Shown: piece by piece, positions 34,763-44,237 of the stretch
Position numbering within the stretch: the first letter of the stretch is position 1
Layout of the letters: every line of letters begins with the position of its first letter
From: Chitinophagales bacterium
Lineage (GTDB): Bacteria > Bacteroidota > Bacteroidia > Chitinophagales > UBA2359
NCBI GenBank assembly: GCA_041392475.1
Contig: JAWKLZ010000002.1
Coordinates: 1,806,501-1,870,500 of the forward strand
DNA length: 64,000 bases
Direction: 5' to 3'
The notes under the pieces: generated by a model
The model's input: only the letters and a program-made list of their open reading frames with translations
Databases searched by the model: none
Told to the model about the DNA's origin: nothing
Translations under genes and position numbers: made by a program

Positions 34763-35705
34763 CTACTCTGTGTAAAAACTTCTCACACACTCCAAGACCC
34801 TCATCTGCTCTGATTCCTTCAATTCAAAAAACAGTGGCAATCGCACCAAACAATCTGCAAAGCGCTCACAATTGGGCAATTCTCGACCATCGTGTTTGGA
34901 GGCATAAAAGGGACTTAGGTGGAGAGAGAGGTAGTGGAAAACAGCGTGAATGTCGTTTTTGCGGAGATGTTGAATCAAGGCAGTGCGCTCTGATAAGCTG
35001 TTGCAGGTGAGGTAAAAAAGGTGTCCATTGTTGGTGGCGAAATTGGGAATATAGGGTAATTGAAGTTTTCCTTCTTGTTGAAGGGGCTGCAATTCGTCAA
35101 AATACCTTTTCCAAATAGATTTTCTTTTCGCTTGAATTTGAGGCAGTTCTTCAATTTGAGCATACAAAAAAGCAGCGACAATTTCGGAGGGCAAAAAAGA
35201 AGACCCGACATCCATCCATCCGTATTTATCGACTTCTCCCCTAAAAAATGCCGAACGATTCGTACCTTTTTCCCAAATAACTTCTGCTCGCTTCGCAAAT
35301 CGAGCATCGTTCACCGCCAACATTCCGCCCTCTCCTGCAATGATGTTTTTGGTCTCATGAAACGAAAAAGCTGCCAAATCTCCAATGCCTCCCAATGGTT
35401 TTCCTTTGTAAAAAGCATCTATGGCTTGCGCTGCATCTTCAATAATAGCCAAACCATGCTTGTCTGCAATCGCTTGTATGGCATTCATATCACAGGCAAT
35501 TCCTGCATAATGCACTACGACAATGGCTTTGGTTTTGGAGGTAATCAAGGCTTCAATTTTAGAGGGGTCTATATTGGGATGATTCGGCAAACTATCTGTA
35601 AACACGATTTTTGCGCCCCGCAATACGAAGGCATTGGCGGTCGAAACGAAGGTGTAGGCAGGTATGATGACCTCATCTTCTGGCTGTATGTCCAATAAGA
35701 TTGCA
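34763..35705 (-). pseudogene. wecE: wecE copy 1: dTDP-4-amino-4,6-dideoxygalactose transaminase, N-terminus missing
   Basis: A DegT/DnrJ/EryC1/StrS-family PLP aminotransferase, open from AILLDIQPEDEVIIPAYTFVS to the normal C-terminus, with the PLP-lysine region FSFHETKNIIAGEGG intact. The first ~65 codons are absent: at 35705 the sequence changes to IS4-type transposase remnant. Joined to 37272-37465 it would give a complete 378-residue WecE, close to the usual 376. WecE makes dTDP-Fuc4N, a precursor of Fuc4NAc in surface glycans, fitting the glycan locus to the right. Confidence 0.75.
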
Positions 35706-35994
35706 AACAATACCTTGTTCCAATCTTCGAAGAACTCCTTTTGAGTTTCTTACGAGCCATACTAAAAGTACTTTGCCACCAGTTCGTCTAATGCTCCGAT
35801 TTGTGAAAAGAAATCTATTAGTTCCACAGACAAACTTCTCTTTAAACAATTTAGTATCAATAGTGTAACTTCTGAAAGTCAGCTTGCATTTACGAGTAAA
35901 TGCACTATTGTGAACACAGTATTTTGATTTTTCATGTTCTGCTCTTCCATAAACTTTTTAACTCAGAGATAATCTGTAAATTTACTGCTCGCAT
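35706..35994 (-). mobile_element. IS4-family transposase N-terminal remnant
   Basis: The pieces lie in different frames: MRAVNLQIISELKSLW; CVHNSAFTRKCKLTF; SEVTLLILNCLKRSLSVEL continuing IDFFSQIGALDELVAKYF; MARKKLK; and KEFFEDWNKVL. In order they spell the start of an IS4-type DDE transposase (FTRKxKL...LKxSLxxELxxFF...ARxKL). At least three single-base shifts break it. No catalytic DDE region and no terminal repeats were found; the element is cut at the junction with wecE copy 1. Confidence 0.65.
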
Positions 35995-36086
35995 TAGAGG
36001 ATTTTTAGTGATTTTCAAGTAATTGTATGAATCTGTAAAATTACTATATTATCTCCTCTTGCTTTTTTTACCTTAATTGAATGACA

Positions 36087-36325
36087 TTGGATCGAAATGA
36101 CCACGTAATCAATTTATTTGAAATTAAGTTTTACAACGATGAATGGAGTTCCGACTAAAATGATGGCAGATGAATTGAAAACGAAAAAAGTGTCTTTAAA
36201 AGATATACAAACACCAAAAGCAAATTTTTTGGACACTCATCACTACTTTTGATTTGCAACACAATCAGCACAGTTTAGGCTTGATAGACAATATTTTGAC
36301 AATGGATGTTTTGTTTGAAGCCTAA
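36087..36325 (+). pseudogene. Duplicated 3' end of the ATPase/nuclease gene
   Basis: Nearly identical to 34511-34750, from the LDRNDHVINLFEIKFY codons to the stop, but with several one-base losses and gains in short homopolymers. It has no start and is shifted in frame. It is continuous with the copied wecE sequence to its right. Confidence 0.8.
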
Positions 36326-36337
36326 AACACGTATTTT

Positions 36338-37465
36338 CTACTCTGTGTAAAAACTTCTCACACACTCCAAGACCCTCATCTGCTCTGATTCCTTCAATTC
36401 AAAAACAGTGGCAATCGCACCAAACAATCTGCAAGCGCCACAATTGGGCAATTCTCGACCATCGTGTTTGGAGGCATAAAAGGGACTTAGGTGGAGAGAG
36501 AGGTAGGAAAACAGCGAATGTCGTTTTTGCGGAGATGTTGAATCAAGGCAGGGCGCTTCCGATAAGCTGTTGCAGGTGAGGTAAAAAAGGTGTCCATTGT
36601 TGGTGGCGAAATTGGGAATATAGTAATTGAAGTTTTCCTTCTTGTTGAAGGGGCTGCACTCCGTCAAAATACCTTTTCCAAATAGATTTTCTTTCGCTTG
36701 AATTTGAGGCAGTTCTTCAATTTGAGCATACAAAAAAGCAGCGACAATTTCGGAGGGCAAAAAAGAAGACCTCGACATCCATCCATCCGTATTTATCGAC
36801 TTCTCCCCAAAAATGCCGAACGATTCGTACCTTTTTCCCGCAATAACTTCTGCTCGCTTCGCAAATCGAGCATCGTTCACCGCCAACATTCCGCCCTCTC
36901 CTGCAATGATGTTTTTGGTCTCATGAAACGAAAAAGCTGCCAAATCTCCAATGCCGCCCAATGGTTTTCCTTTGTAAAAAGCATCTATGGCTTGCGCTGC
37001 ATCTTCAATAACATACAAACCATGCTTGTCTGCAATGGCTTGTATGGCATTCATATCACAGGCAATTCCTGCATAATGTACTACGACAATGGCTTTGGTT
37101 TTGGAGGTAATCAAGGCTTCAATTTTAGAGGGGTCTATGTTGGGATGGTTCGGCAAACTGTCTGCAAACACGATTTTTGCGCCCCGCAATACGAAGGCAT
37201 TGGCGGTGGAAACAAAGGTGTAGGCAGGTATGATGACCTCATCTTCTGGCTGTATGTCCAATAAGATTGCAGACATTTCGAGGGCATCGGTGCAGGAGGT
37301 GGTGAGGAGTGTTTTTTTGAAGTGGTATTGGTTTTCAAAGAATTGCTGACATTTTTTGGTAAAATGCCCATTTCCTGAGATTTTTCCTGTTTGGATGGCT
37401 TCTTGAATGTATTGGAGTTCGTTGCCGATGATGAAGGGGCGGTTGAAGGGGATGTGGTTGGTCAT
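36338..37465 (-). pseudogene. wecE: wecE copy 2: full-length but damaged by multiple indels
   Basis: It has the complete WecE N-terminus (IPFNRPFIIGNELQYIQEAI, TTSCTDALEMSAILLDIQPED) and the same PLP-lysine region as copy 1. From about residue 225 onward, several compensating single-base indels distort the protein: VIAGKRYESFGIFGEKS instead of VIWEKGTNRSAFFRGEV, SEAPCLDSTSPQKR instead of SERTALIQHLRKN, and NCGACRLFGAIATVF instead of NCERFADCLVRLPLF. By chance one frame stays open. The true start is 37465 (MTNHIPF). It probably does not encode a functional enzyme as printed. Confidence 0.75.
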
Positions 37466-37542
37466 TTGAGATTGGTTTTGGAGTAAAATTACGGAATAAC
37501 TGGTAAATAGTGGTTCTGTTAGGAACTCTAACGGCTTATGCT

Positions 37543-37550
37543 TAATTTTG
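37543..37550 (+). promoter_or_regulatory. Probable -7 element of the YfhO-like gene
   Basis: TAATTTTG, 28 bases before the ATG at 37579; no TTG at the ideal distance. Confidence 0.35.
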
Positions 37551-37578
37551 GCTGCTCTTTTCACCAAAAAGTAACCAA

Positions 37579-40167
37579 GTGAATTCTCAAGAAAATACGC
37601 AACAAAAACCCCTTCGTAAAAAGCGAAAGAAACAGGTGACTACACCTTTTGATAAATTGGTGGGGCAATACAGTATTTGGCTGTTATTGGGGCTGACAAT
37701 GGTTTTGGGGTTTGTTATTTTTTGGGACTACCTGTCATTGCATAAAATCTTTTATTTCAAGGATATCGGTAGTGATTCGGTGAATCAGAACTTGGCGGAT
37801 ATTCTCAACAAGGCACTGTATGGTATTGGACATTTTGACTTATCCAATTGGAGCTTTTACCATGCCATGGGTATGCCTCATTCCGGTGGTAGCAATAATT
37901 TTCGGATTCCAAATTCTGTAAATATTCTTAGTGACATTTCTCAGTTTTTTCAGGGAAATTCAGCGGTATATGCTGTGTCTTACAAATTGTGGCTGAACTG
38001 GGGTATCTGTGCTATTTTGGGTTTTCTGTATTTGAGGGTATTGGGATTGAATCGTTTTACGGCTGTTGTAGGTGGACTTTTGGTAGCTTTTTGTGGTCAA
38101 AATGTGGCATCGAGTACTTGGCATTCCGAAATCTTCCATATCCATCGGTGTCTAATTATCCTTTTGTCCTTCGAACTGCTGTTGTCTCGCCGTATATGGT
38201 GGTTGTTACCGATTGCCTTATTTACTTTGTCTATTCCAGACTTGTATTTCTATACCGAATTTTTGGCGGTTTATGGACTTGTGCGAATTGTAGCAAAATT
38301 TGGCTGGAATTGGAAAAAGATTGGAATTGTTGGTCTGCAAACCGCAGGGTTGGGCTTGCTATCCATTGTTTTTCGTGCGCCCAACTTTTTAAGGAGTGTT
38401 CAGAAAGTGTTGGATTCACCTCGGGTAAGTGGCCCATCTTCTTATGCAGGACAACTGATGGATACACCCATTTTCGGTTTTGACAAGGCGATCAACTATG
38501 CAACAGCTATTTTGCGGACGTTTCACAATGATATCATGGGCATTGGAAGTAATTTTCAGGGATGGCACAACTACCTCGAAGCACCTACTTTTTATATTGG
38601 TATGCTTACCTTGTTGTTGGTTCCTCTGGCTTTTCCCTACTTCAATCGCCGACAAAAAATAGTCTATGGGAGTTTGTTGTTATTTTGGACTTTGATTATT
38701 ACTTTTCCTTTTTTCCGATATGGGTTCTATAAATTTGCAGGGACGTACTACAAAAAAGCACTTTCTACCTTCATTCCCATTAGTTTGTGGCTTGTCGGAA
38801 TGCAAGCACTTCATGTCATTACAAAAGGAAGGCAATTGAAATGGTGGTGGGTAGGAGGTTCTCTCTTAGCTTTGTTGGGAGTGTTGTATTTTCCTTATCC
38901 CATTGCTCAAAATGCCATTACACAATCTATTCGTCTAACGGTAACGGGGTTTATGATGGTTTATGCTCTGTTATTGCTGCTGTTATCGCACAAAAAGTAC
39001 CGCCGTTTTGCATTTGCAGGCATATTGCTTGCCGTTATTGGTGAGGTCATTGTTTTCAACTATTCCACTCTCAACAAACGACCTGTCATCACGCAAGAGG
39101 AGATGAACAACAAAATGGGCTACAACGATTTCACTATTGACGCAGCCGACTATTTGAGAGAAACAGACACTACATTCTACCGAGTCACCAAAGATTATTC
39201 CTCTGGTTTGGCGCAACACAGTAGTATCAACGATGCACTGGCACAAGGCTATTACAGCACTCCTTCTTATCAGTCACACAATCCTAAACACTATATTGAT
39301 TTTTTGACTGCAACAGGTACAATCGGTACCCATGACTTTGATACAAGGTGGTCCATGGGGGTTCGTGACCATCCGATTTTGTTGAGTTTGGTGGGAACCA
39401 AATATGCTTTTACCAAAAGTGGCGGGAAGAATTTTGTGGATCGAGGTTATACGAAACTTCATAAGGTGGGGGATGTAAATATTTTACACAATAGTTTTTA
39501 CCTGCCACTTGGAGTGGGGTACAATCACTATTTGCTCTACGAAGATTTCCAAAAACTCAAACCACTCGAGAGGGAAATTAGTTTGCTAAAAGCGGTCGTT
39601 TTGACGAAAGAACAAGCTGCAAAATATCCACAACTGCAACAGCTTTCGCCCGATGGGATTAATGAAAACTACAGCAACCTGCAATATGAGGCTGATATTA
39701 ATTTACTGAAGTCTGATTATATGCAAATCATTGCAGTAGATAAAAAAGCAAGTGAAATAAAAGGAACGATTTCACTCAGCCAACCAAAAATGTTGTTTTT
39801 TTCGATTCCCTATGATAGCGGTTGGGAGCTATCAGTAGATGGTCAGAAGGGAGACTTAGAAATTGTGGATGTTGGTTTGATGGGGGTGATGCTTCCTGCT
39901 GGTACGCATGAAGTTGTGCTACAATACAACTTACCCAACCGCACTTTGGGAATAGTGGTGATGTTGTTGGCTTTCGCTTTGTTTTTGTTTGCAATTGGGT
40001 GGCAGTATCGCCATAAGGTTATCCGTCCTTCATGGCTATATGCAGGTTTGGGAGTCATTTTTGGGTTGGTTCTTCTGCCGATTCCTTTGTCAAACCTTCT
40101 GATTGGGATTGTTTTTGTAGGAATGTTGATGTTGCTACCTAAAGCGAAGATTTCATCTTTGTTGTAA
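37579..40167 (+). CDS. YfhO-family polytopic membrane protein
   Basis: An 862-residue integral membrane protein: a basic cytoplasmic N-terminus (KPLRKKRKKQ), a dozen or so hydrophobic segments in the first ~500 residues, a large soluble domain (~500-760; FYRVTKDYSSGL, FFSIPYDSGWELSVDG), and final membrane helices. The DSGW block and the extracytoplasmic domain fit bacterial YfhO proteins, which act in glycosylation of cell-wall polymers. It opens the glycan locus and is divergent from wecE copy 2. It is the only plus-strand gene in that locus. Confidence 0.8.
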   Translation: MNSQENTQQKPLRKKRKKQVTTPFDKLVGQYSIWLLLGLTMVLGFVIFWDYLSLHKIFYFKDIGSDSVNQNLADILNKALYGIGHFDLSNWSFYHAMGMPHSGGSNNFRIPNSVNILSDISQFFQGNSAVYAVSYKLWLNWGICAILGFLYLRVLGLNRFTAVVGGLLVAFCGQNVASSTWHSEIFHIHRCLIILLSFELLLSRRIWWLLPIALFTLSIPDLYFYTEFLAVYGLVRIVAKFGWNWKKIGIVGLQTAGLGLLSIVFRAPNFLRSVQKVLDSPRVSGPSSYAGQLMDTPIFGFDKAINYATAILRTFHNDIMGIGSNFQGWHNYLEAPTFYIGMLTLLLVPLAFPYFNRRQKIVYGSLLLFWTLIITFPFFRYGFYKFAGTYYKKALSTFIPISLWLVGMQALHVITKGRQLKWWWVGGSLLALLGVLYFPYPIAQNAITQSIRLTVTGFMMVYALLLLLLSHKKYRRFAFAGILLAVIGEVIVFNYSTLNKRPVITQEEMNNKMGYNDFTIDAADYLRETDTTFYRVTKDYSSGLAQHSSINDALAQGYYSTPSYQSHNPKHYIDFLTATGTIGTHDFDTRWSMGVRDHPILLSLVGTKYAFTKSGGKNFVDRGYTKLHKVGDVNILHNSFYLPLGVGYNHYLLYEDFQKLKPLEREISLLKAVVLTKEQAAKYPQLQQLSPDGINENYSNLQYEADINLLKSDYMQIIAVDKKASEIKGTISLSQPKMLFFSIPYDSGWELSVDGQKGDLEIVDVGLMGVMLPAGTHEVVLQYNLPNRTLGIVVMLLAFALFLFAIGWQYRHKVIRPSWLYAGLGVIFGLVLLPIPLSNLLIGIVFVGMLMLLPKAKISSLL

Positions 40168-40172
40168 TTGGA

Positions 40173-41915
40173 TTATTTGGGTGTTTCGCATATTTCGTAA
40201 TAAAAGGCCCTTGCAGGTTTCATCAATGTTTGATTTAGGTAGTCTCCTTGTATCATTTCTTTTTCTAAGGCGGGTTCCATTTTAGCAGTAAGACGGTATT
40301 CGTGCATCAATAAAAGAACATTCCAGCCAGGATAAGCAGCCAATGTACGGCAGAAATCTTTTTTCGTGCCAATCAAGGGAAGCCCCAGTGGGCCTACTAT
40401 TGTGCCATCTGCCTGTTTTTGGTAAATCTGTTCTCCTCCATGCCTTGTTCTTTCTCCTAACGATACTGTACTATTAACGGGCATGGTATTGAGTGTATCG
40501 GGGTATTGTGAGAGTAAAAAAATGAGGTTGTTGTCCAATAAACTCAAAGAAAACAAAGCATGATTGCTGATGACCAAGGTGTTTTCTCGTTTAGCAATAT
40601 CATGCACTTGCTCTTGATAGTTAGTGGTTAATCTGGGTACTATACTGAAATTGTAGTGCATGTCAGGTAAGTCGGTTAATGGCAATATGGAAAACACAAA
40701 AGGACTTGCTATCATGCTAAAAATCAGTACACGCTTTCCTGAAAATTGCTTTCTCACATTTTTGACCAAAAAACGATAGATTGCTGTAAGACACAAGGCT
40801 AAAAAGAGTAAATACTGAACATGAACGACGAAAAAGTAGCGGTTGTAACCTGAATAACCTGCATAATTGCTATCCAATAAAAACAGCAGCAGTACGAAAC
40901 TAAATAGGGTTGAAGCCAAAGTGATTTTCCAAAAAAATATGCCTGATTTTTTTAAAATCGGCAGTTGCCAAGTTGCAAAACCTACAATGAATACGGTCGT
41001 TATTATTCCGAATATAGAAGTATTGAAGTTGAGTACGCCAAAGGCTTCAATTGCAGTAAAGGAGAAATCCACTTTTTGAATTCTACTTAAAAATGCTTGA
41101 ATAGGGTTTCTGTTTCCAAAAGGCAGTACACTGTTTATAATCCCTGATGCCAACAATACTCCAATGATAAACAAACCTGCCAATACGATTAGGCTTCTTA
41201 TTTTGTTTTTTTGACTGACATTTGGGGCGAGGAAGATGCGCTGCAAAATGACTGCGACGCTGAACATCGTCCAAAAGGCAGGCAATACATAGTTGGCGGT
41301 GTGAATCAATCCTCCTGGTATCCATGCGATGAGTAAAACAAGGGGAATTTTTTTCCACAAAGGTTGTTGCCACCTGAAGTAGCAATAACTGGCCAGTATA
41401 TGGCAAACCAATACGAAAATCAGCGTGAAGCTGTAGTATCTAACATAGTGAAATGCACTGCTTGCCCAAACTGACGCACCAATAAGAATAAACAAGAAGG
41501 CAAAAGTAGGGAGCGGCAATAGGGTTCGTTTGAAGAAAACGTATAAAAAAAGCGGTAGAGAGGCAAATAGAAAAAAGTAAAATAAATTGGATAGATATTT
41601 CCATTCGACTCCCAATGTTTTAGCCACTTTATAGACAAAAGCTCGAAGGTAATACTCTACTGCATACTGCCTTACCTTGGTATATCCTTCTTCTGGGTAA
41701 TTGGCATTGTAGGCGACTTGATGATTGGAGGGTTTTAACTGAGGCTCTCCTGTTTCGGCAGTTGCAATAGTTGCATTGACTACCCAAAGTTCATCAGAAA
41801 CAGGGATTAGGTGTGACAATGAGCTTACTCTTTGTTGCAATAAAATACCCGCAGTAAACAATGCCATTGTAAAAATGACGATGTTTTGTAGGTAAATCTT
41901 TTTTTTAGTGGTCAT
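40173..41915 (-). CDS. Polytopic membrane protein, glycosyltransferase GT-C-like
   Basis: A ~580-residue membrane protein with about ten hydrophobic segments up to residue ~425 and a soluble C-terminal part. After the first helix, an exoplasmic loop with SDELWVVNATIA resembles the first loop of GT-C transferases, where an acidic pair coordinates the lipid-linked sugar. No named family is recognised. The frame extends to 41984, but the ATG at 41915 lies 15 bases after the sulfotransferase stop and suits an operon. It converges with the YfhO gene (5 bases between stops). Confidence 0.65.
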   Translation of the reverse strand: MTTKKKIYLQNIVIFTMALFTAGILLQQRVSSLSHLIPVSDELWVVNATIATAETGEPQLKPSNHQVAYNANYPEEGYTKVRQYAVEYYLRAFVYKVAKTLGVEWKYLSNLFYFFLFASLPLFLYVFFKRTLLPLPTFAFLFILIGASVWASSAFHYVRYYSFTLIFVLVCHILASYCYFRWQQPLWKKIPLVLLIAWIPGGLIHTANYVLPAFWTMFSVAVILQRIFLAPNVSQKNKIRSLIVLAGLFIIGVLLASGIINSVLPFGNRNPIQAFLSRIQKVDFSFTAIEAFGVLNFNTSIFGIITTVFIVGFATWQLPILKKSGIFFWKITLASTLFSFVLLLFLLDSNYAGYSGYNRYFFVVHVQYLLFLALCLTAIYRFLVKNVRKQFSGKRVLIFSMIASPFVFSILPLTDLPDMHYNFSIVPRLTTNYQEQVHDIAKRENTLVISNHALFSLSLLDNNLIFLLSQYPDTLNTMPVNSTVSLGERTRHGGEQIYQKQADGTIVGPLGLPLIGTKKDFCRTLAAYPGWNVLLLMHEYRLTAKMEPALEKEMIQGDYLNQTLMKPARAFYYEICETPK

Positions 41916-41929
41916 GAATACTGTATGGT

Positions 41930-42757
41930 TTATTTTACTATCTTCAATACTGTCTTTTGAAAAGGAGACAAGATGCTTTTCCACTTATCATCATTTTTTT
42001 GCATCTTGAATCCATTTCTAAATTGGGTTGTCACTCCTGTATTCCCAGTGGTCACATGATAAGTTCTTTTTTTCAATTGTTCTACATAGTTGTCATAACT
42101 CACTCCCAAAAAATCTCCTATTTGATTCATGGTAGAAGAAGTGTTTTGGCTTAGTTCTGCATAATCAACCACTAAATAATCCATGTTGGAATGGTAGGAT
42201 AAAAACCTTTTTACCAAAAAATGCTGCAATTTATAGATAAGCAATCCTTCCCAAAAACCTCGGTAGTTTCTTTTGGCAAATGATGCAACATTGGATTCTA
42301 TATTCATATCAATATAAATTACCTTTAAATTTATGTTTTTGCAATTCATCAAATAAGCCAACCTCCATAGACTTTTGGAGGCATCCAACATATACATACC
42401 TTCTTCTTGTTTTTGGTCTTTCTGCATGTGGTGGAGTATTTTATGGTCTTGTGTATCAGACAATTGATTGGCTATCAAATCTCTTTTCAACAATATTTTC
42501 AATGCTATTTTGATTTTTCTCAGCAGACTTTCTTCAATGTAAGGAGTATATACATTTTCATATTTAGACCAAAAGGAACAATTGGGTATTTCCTGTCCAC
42601 AAGTACACAAACGATTGGGATTTTTTTCTCTCTTTTCTTTTATCTGTTTCAATTCACCGAGATTGCATACTTGTTTGGAGGAGCCTATTAGATAGCTTAA
42701 GAGAGTAGAACCACTGTAACTCACGCCAAGTATGTATATTAAGTCTATCTTTTTCAT
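41930..42757 (-). CDS. Sulfotransferase family protein
   Basis: A 275-residue sulfotransferase. The PAPS 5'-phosphosulfate loop is GVSYSGSTLLSYLIG near the N-terminus. A Cys-rich insert follows (NRLCTCGQEIPNCSFW), seen in some bacterial sulfotransferases. The later LVVDYAELSQN and TMNQIGDFLGV segments are typical of the fold. It should move sulfate from PAPS to a hydroxyl, probably on the polysaccharide made by this locus. It is followed closely by the membrane protein at 41915. A second sulfotransferase lies at 45457. Confidence 0.8.
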   Translation of the reverse strand: MKKIDLIYILGVSYSGSTLLSYLIGSSKQVCNLGELKQIKEKREKNPNRLCTCGQEIPNCSFWSKYENVYTPYIEESLLRKIKIALKILLKRDLIANQLSDTQDHKILHHMQKDQKQEEGMYMLDASKSLWRLAYLMNCKNINLKVIYIDMNIESNVASFAKRNYRGFWEGLLIYKLQHFLVKRFLSYHSNMDYLVVDYAELSQNTSSTMNQIGDFLGVSYDNYVEQLKKRTYHVTTGNTGVTTQFRNGFKMQKNDDKWKSILSPFQKTVLKIVK

Positions 42758-42800
42758 TCAGTCTAAATATTTTGTGCAATATTAGTAGTTTCAGTTAATA

Positions 42801-42839
42801 AAAACAAAAAGGTGATGACTTTATAAAAAGTCATCACCT
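42801..42839 (-). terminator. Intrinsic terminator of the Cys-repeat secreted protein gene
   Basis: A perfect 13-bp stem, 42810-42822 with 42827-42839, and a 4-base loop. On the minus strand it is followed by TTTTTGTTTT. It lies 30 bases after the stop at 42870. Confidence 0.8.
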
Positions 42840-42869
42840 CAATATTTTCTAAATCAGCGAATTAGTATT

Positions 42870-44087
42870 TTATTTTACCTTTTTAGAAATTTGTTTTTTT
42901 AGCTGAGTATTTTCTTCTTTCAAGGCTTTTATTTGTTCGTTCATTTGGATCAAATACAGTTTGTTTTCTTCAATTTGACGCAATAAAATGGGGAACATCT
43001 TAGAAACATCAATACCTTGATTCGCTACTTGTTCAGCAGAAGGCACATTGGGAAGGTGTCCATATTGAGCAATGTGTGTTCTCACTTCCTCTAAACTCAT
43101 TAGTTGATAACCGTTTTTGAAAACGTAATCCGCCCAATCTCCCGATCCTTCAATCGCTACTTTCAATCGTTCGGTCATGATGCCTTTTTCGACAAAAAGA
43201 TTGTAATCGGTACTTGCAACATCTAAACTCACATCTCCAATCCAAACTTTGCCATCGCTGTAATGAATATCATTGCCTGATTGTGTCCAAACAGTAGAAC
43301 CGCCACTGCCACCACAAGCATTCGGGCAGGAACCGCCACAGTCTATGCCTGTTTCGTCACCATTTTGGATGCCATCACTACAGGTTGCACAAGCATTCGG
43401 ACAAGAACCTCCACAGTCTATACCTGTTTCATCACCATTTTGAATACCATCACTACAAGTAGCACAAGCATTCGGGCAAGAACCGCCACAGTCTATGCCT
43501 GTTTCGTCACCGTTTTGGATGCCATCGGTACAGGTAGGGCCTGTACTTGGAACATTAAAAGATGCTTTTGCACTTCCAATAGTTGCACCCACTTGATTCA
43601 TTGATGCTACTCCATAAAGAATAGTATTGGCATTAATTCCTGTTGTAGAAAACAATTCATTTCCATTTTTTTGATAAGAGATAGTTGTTCCACTTCTTTG
43701 CACCCTTATTACGTCACCTACATTATAGGAAGAAAGATTAGAACCACTTTTCAACGACCCATTTTCATACACACGCAAAACACCGCTTCCTGTAAAAAAC
43801 ATCGCAAAATCAATAGTATTATAATTGGTATGACTACTTGAAATATCCAATCCAAAACCCTTGCCTTTGGTATTCTCTTGTACTGTCATTTCAATCCAAC
43901 CATCGGTATTTGCAGCCAATTCGTTTTCTGATCCTGCGCCACCATTCCAACCATTACTACCTGTTTTAGTTAGGGTATTACCACTTGCATTACACCCAAC
44001 AGTATTTGTCCAAATAAAATCAAAATTTTGAGAGGATAGCAACTGCGAAATACTTAACAATAATAGAAATGAGAAAAGATGTTTCAT
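42870..44087 (-). CDS. Secreted protein with three Cys-rich 25-residue repeats and a tail-fibre-like C-terminus
   Basis: 405 residues. It has a signal peptide (1-19), then a lectin-like beta domain (~20-180; TLTKTGSNGWNGG, FGLDISSSHTNY). Three copies of a 25-residue unit follow, CSDGIQNGDETGIDCGGSCP with NACAT (43315-43540, exactly 75 bases each); Cys spacing and Asp suggest calcium or disulfide stabilisation. The C-terminal part (LMSLEEVRTHIAQYGHLPNVPS, then a coiled coil LIQMNEQIKALKEENTQLKKQ) is like the trimeric tail-fibre or S74-like ends widespread in this phylum. It has its own terminator and a TAAATTTG element (44119-44126), so it is a separate unit within the glycan locus. Confidence 0.78.
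   Translation of the reverse strand: MKHLFSFLLLLSISQLLSSQNFDFIWTNTVGCNASGNTLTKTGSNGWNGGAGSENELAANTDGWIEMTVQENTKGKGFGLDISSSHTNYNTIDFAMFFTGSGVLRVYENGSLKSGSNLSSYNVGDVIRVQRSGTTISYQKNGNELFSTTGINANTILYGVASMNQVGATIGSAKASFNVPSTGPTCTDGIQNGDETGIDCGGSCPNACATCSDGIQNGDETGIDCGGSCPNACATCSDGIQNGDETGIDCGGSCPNACGGSGGSTVWTQSGNDIHYSDGKVWIGDVSLDVASTDYNLFVEKGIMTERLKVAIEGSGDWADYVFKNGYQLMSLEEVRTHIAQYGHLPNVPSAEQVANQGIDVSKMFPILLRQIEENKLYLIQMNEQIKALKEENTQLKKQISKKVK
43315..43540 (-). repeat. Three 75-base tandem repeats
   Basis: The units start at 43315, 43390 and 43465. The outer two are more alike than the middle one, mainly at third codon positions. They encode the Cys-rich DGIQNGDETGIDCGG units. Confidence 0.8.
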
Positions 44088-44118
44088 GATACTTTTATTT
44101 TGAGCTTTTAAATTTCTA

Positions 44119-44126
44119 CAAATTTA
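44119..44126 (-). promoter_or_regulatory. Probable -7 element of the Cys-repeat protein gene
   Basis: TAAATTTG on the minus strand, 31 bases upstream of the ATG; no clear -33. Confidence 0.35.
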
Positions 44127-44237
44127 GTATAATTAATCTAAATACACTACGCATGGTATGTCACCTACACGATTATTTTATAATTTTTACTTACAACTGA
44201 AAAATAGGGTTTCATTGTGATGTTACCAGACTAAAAA

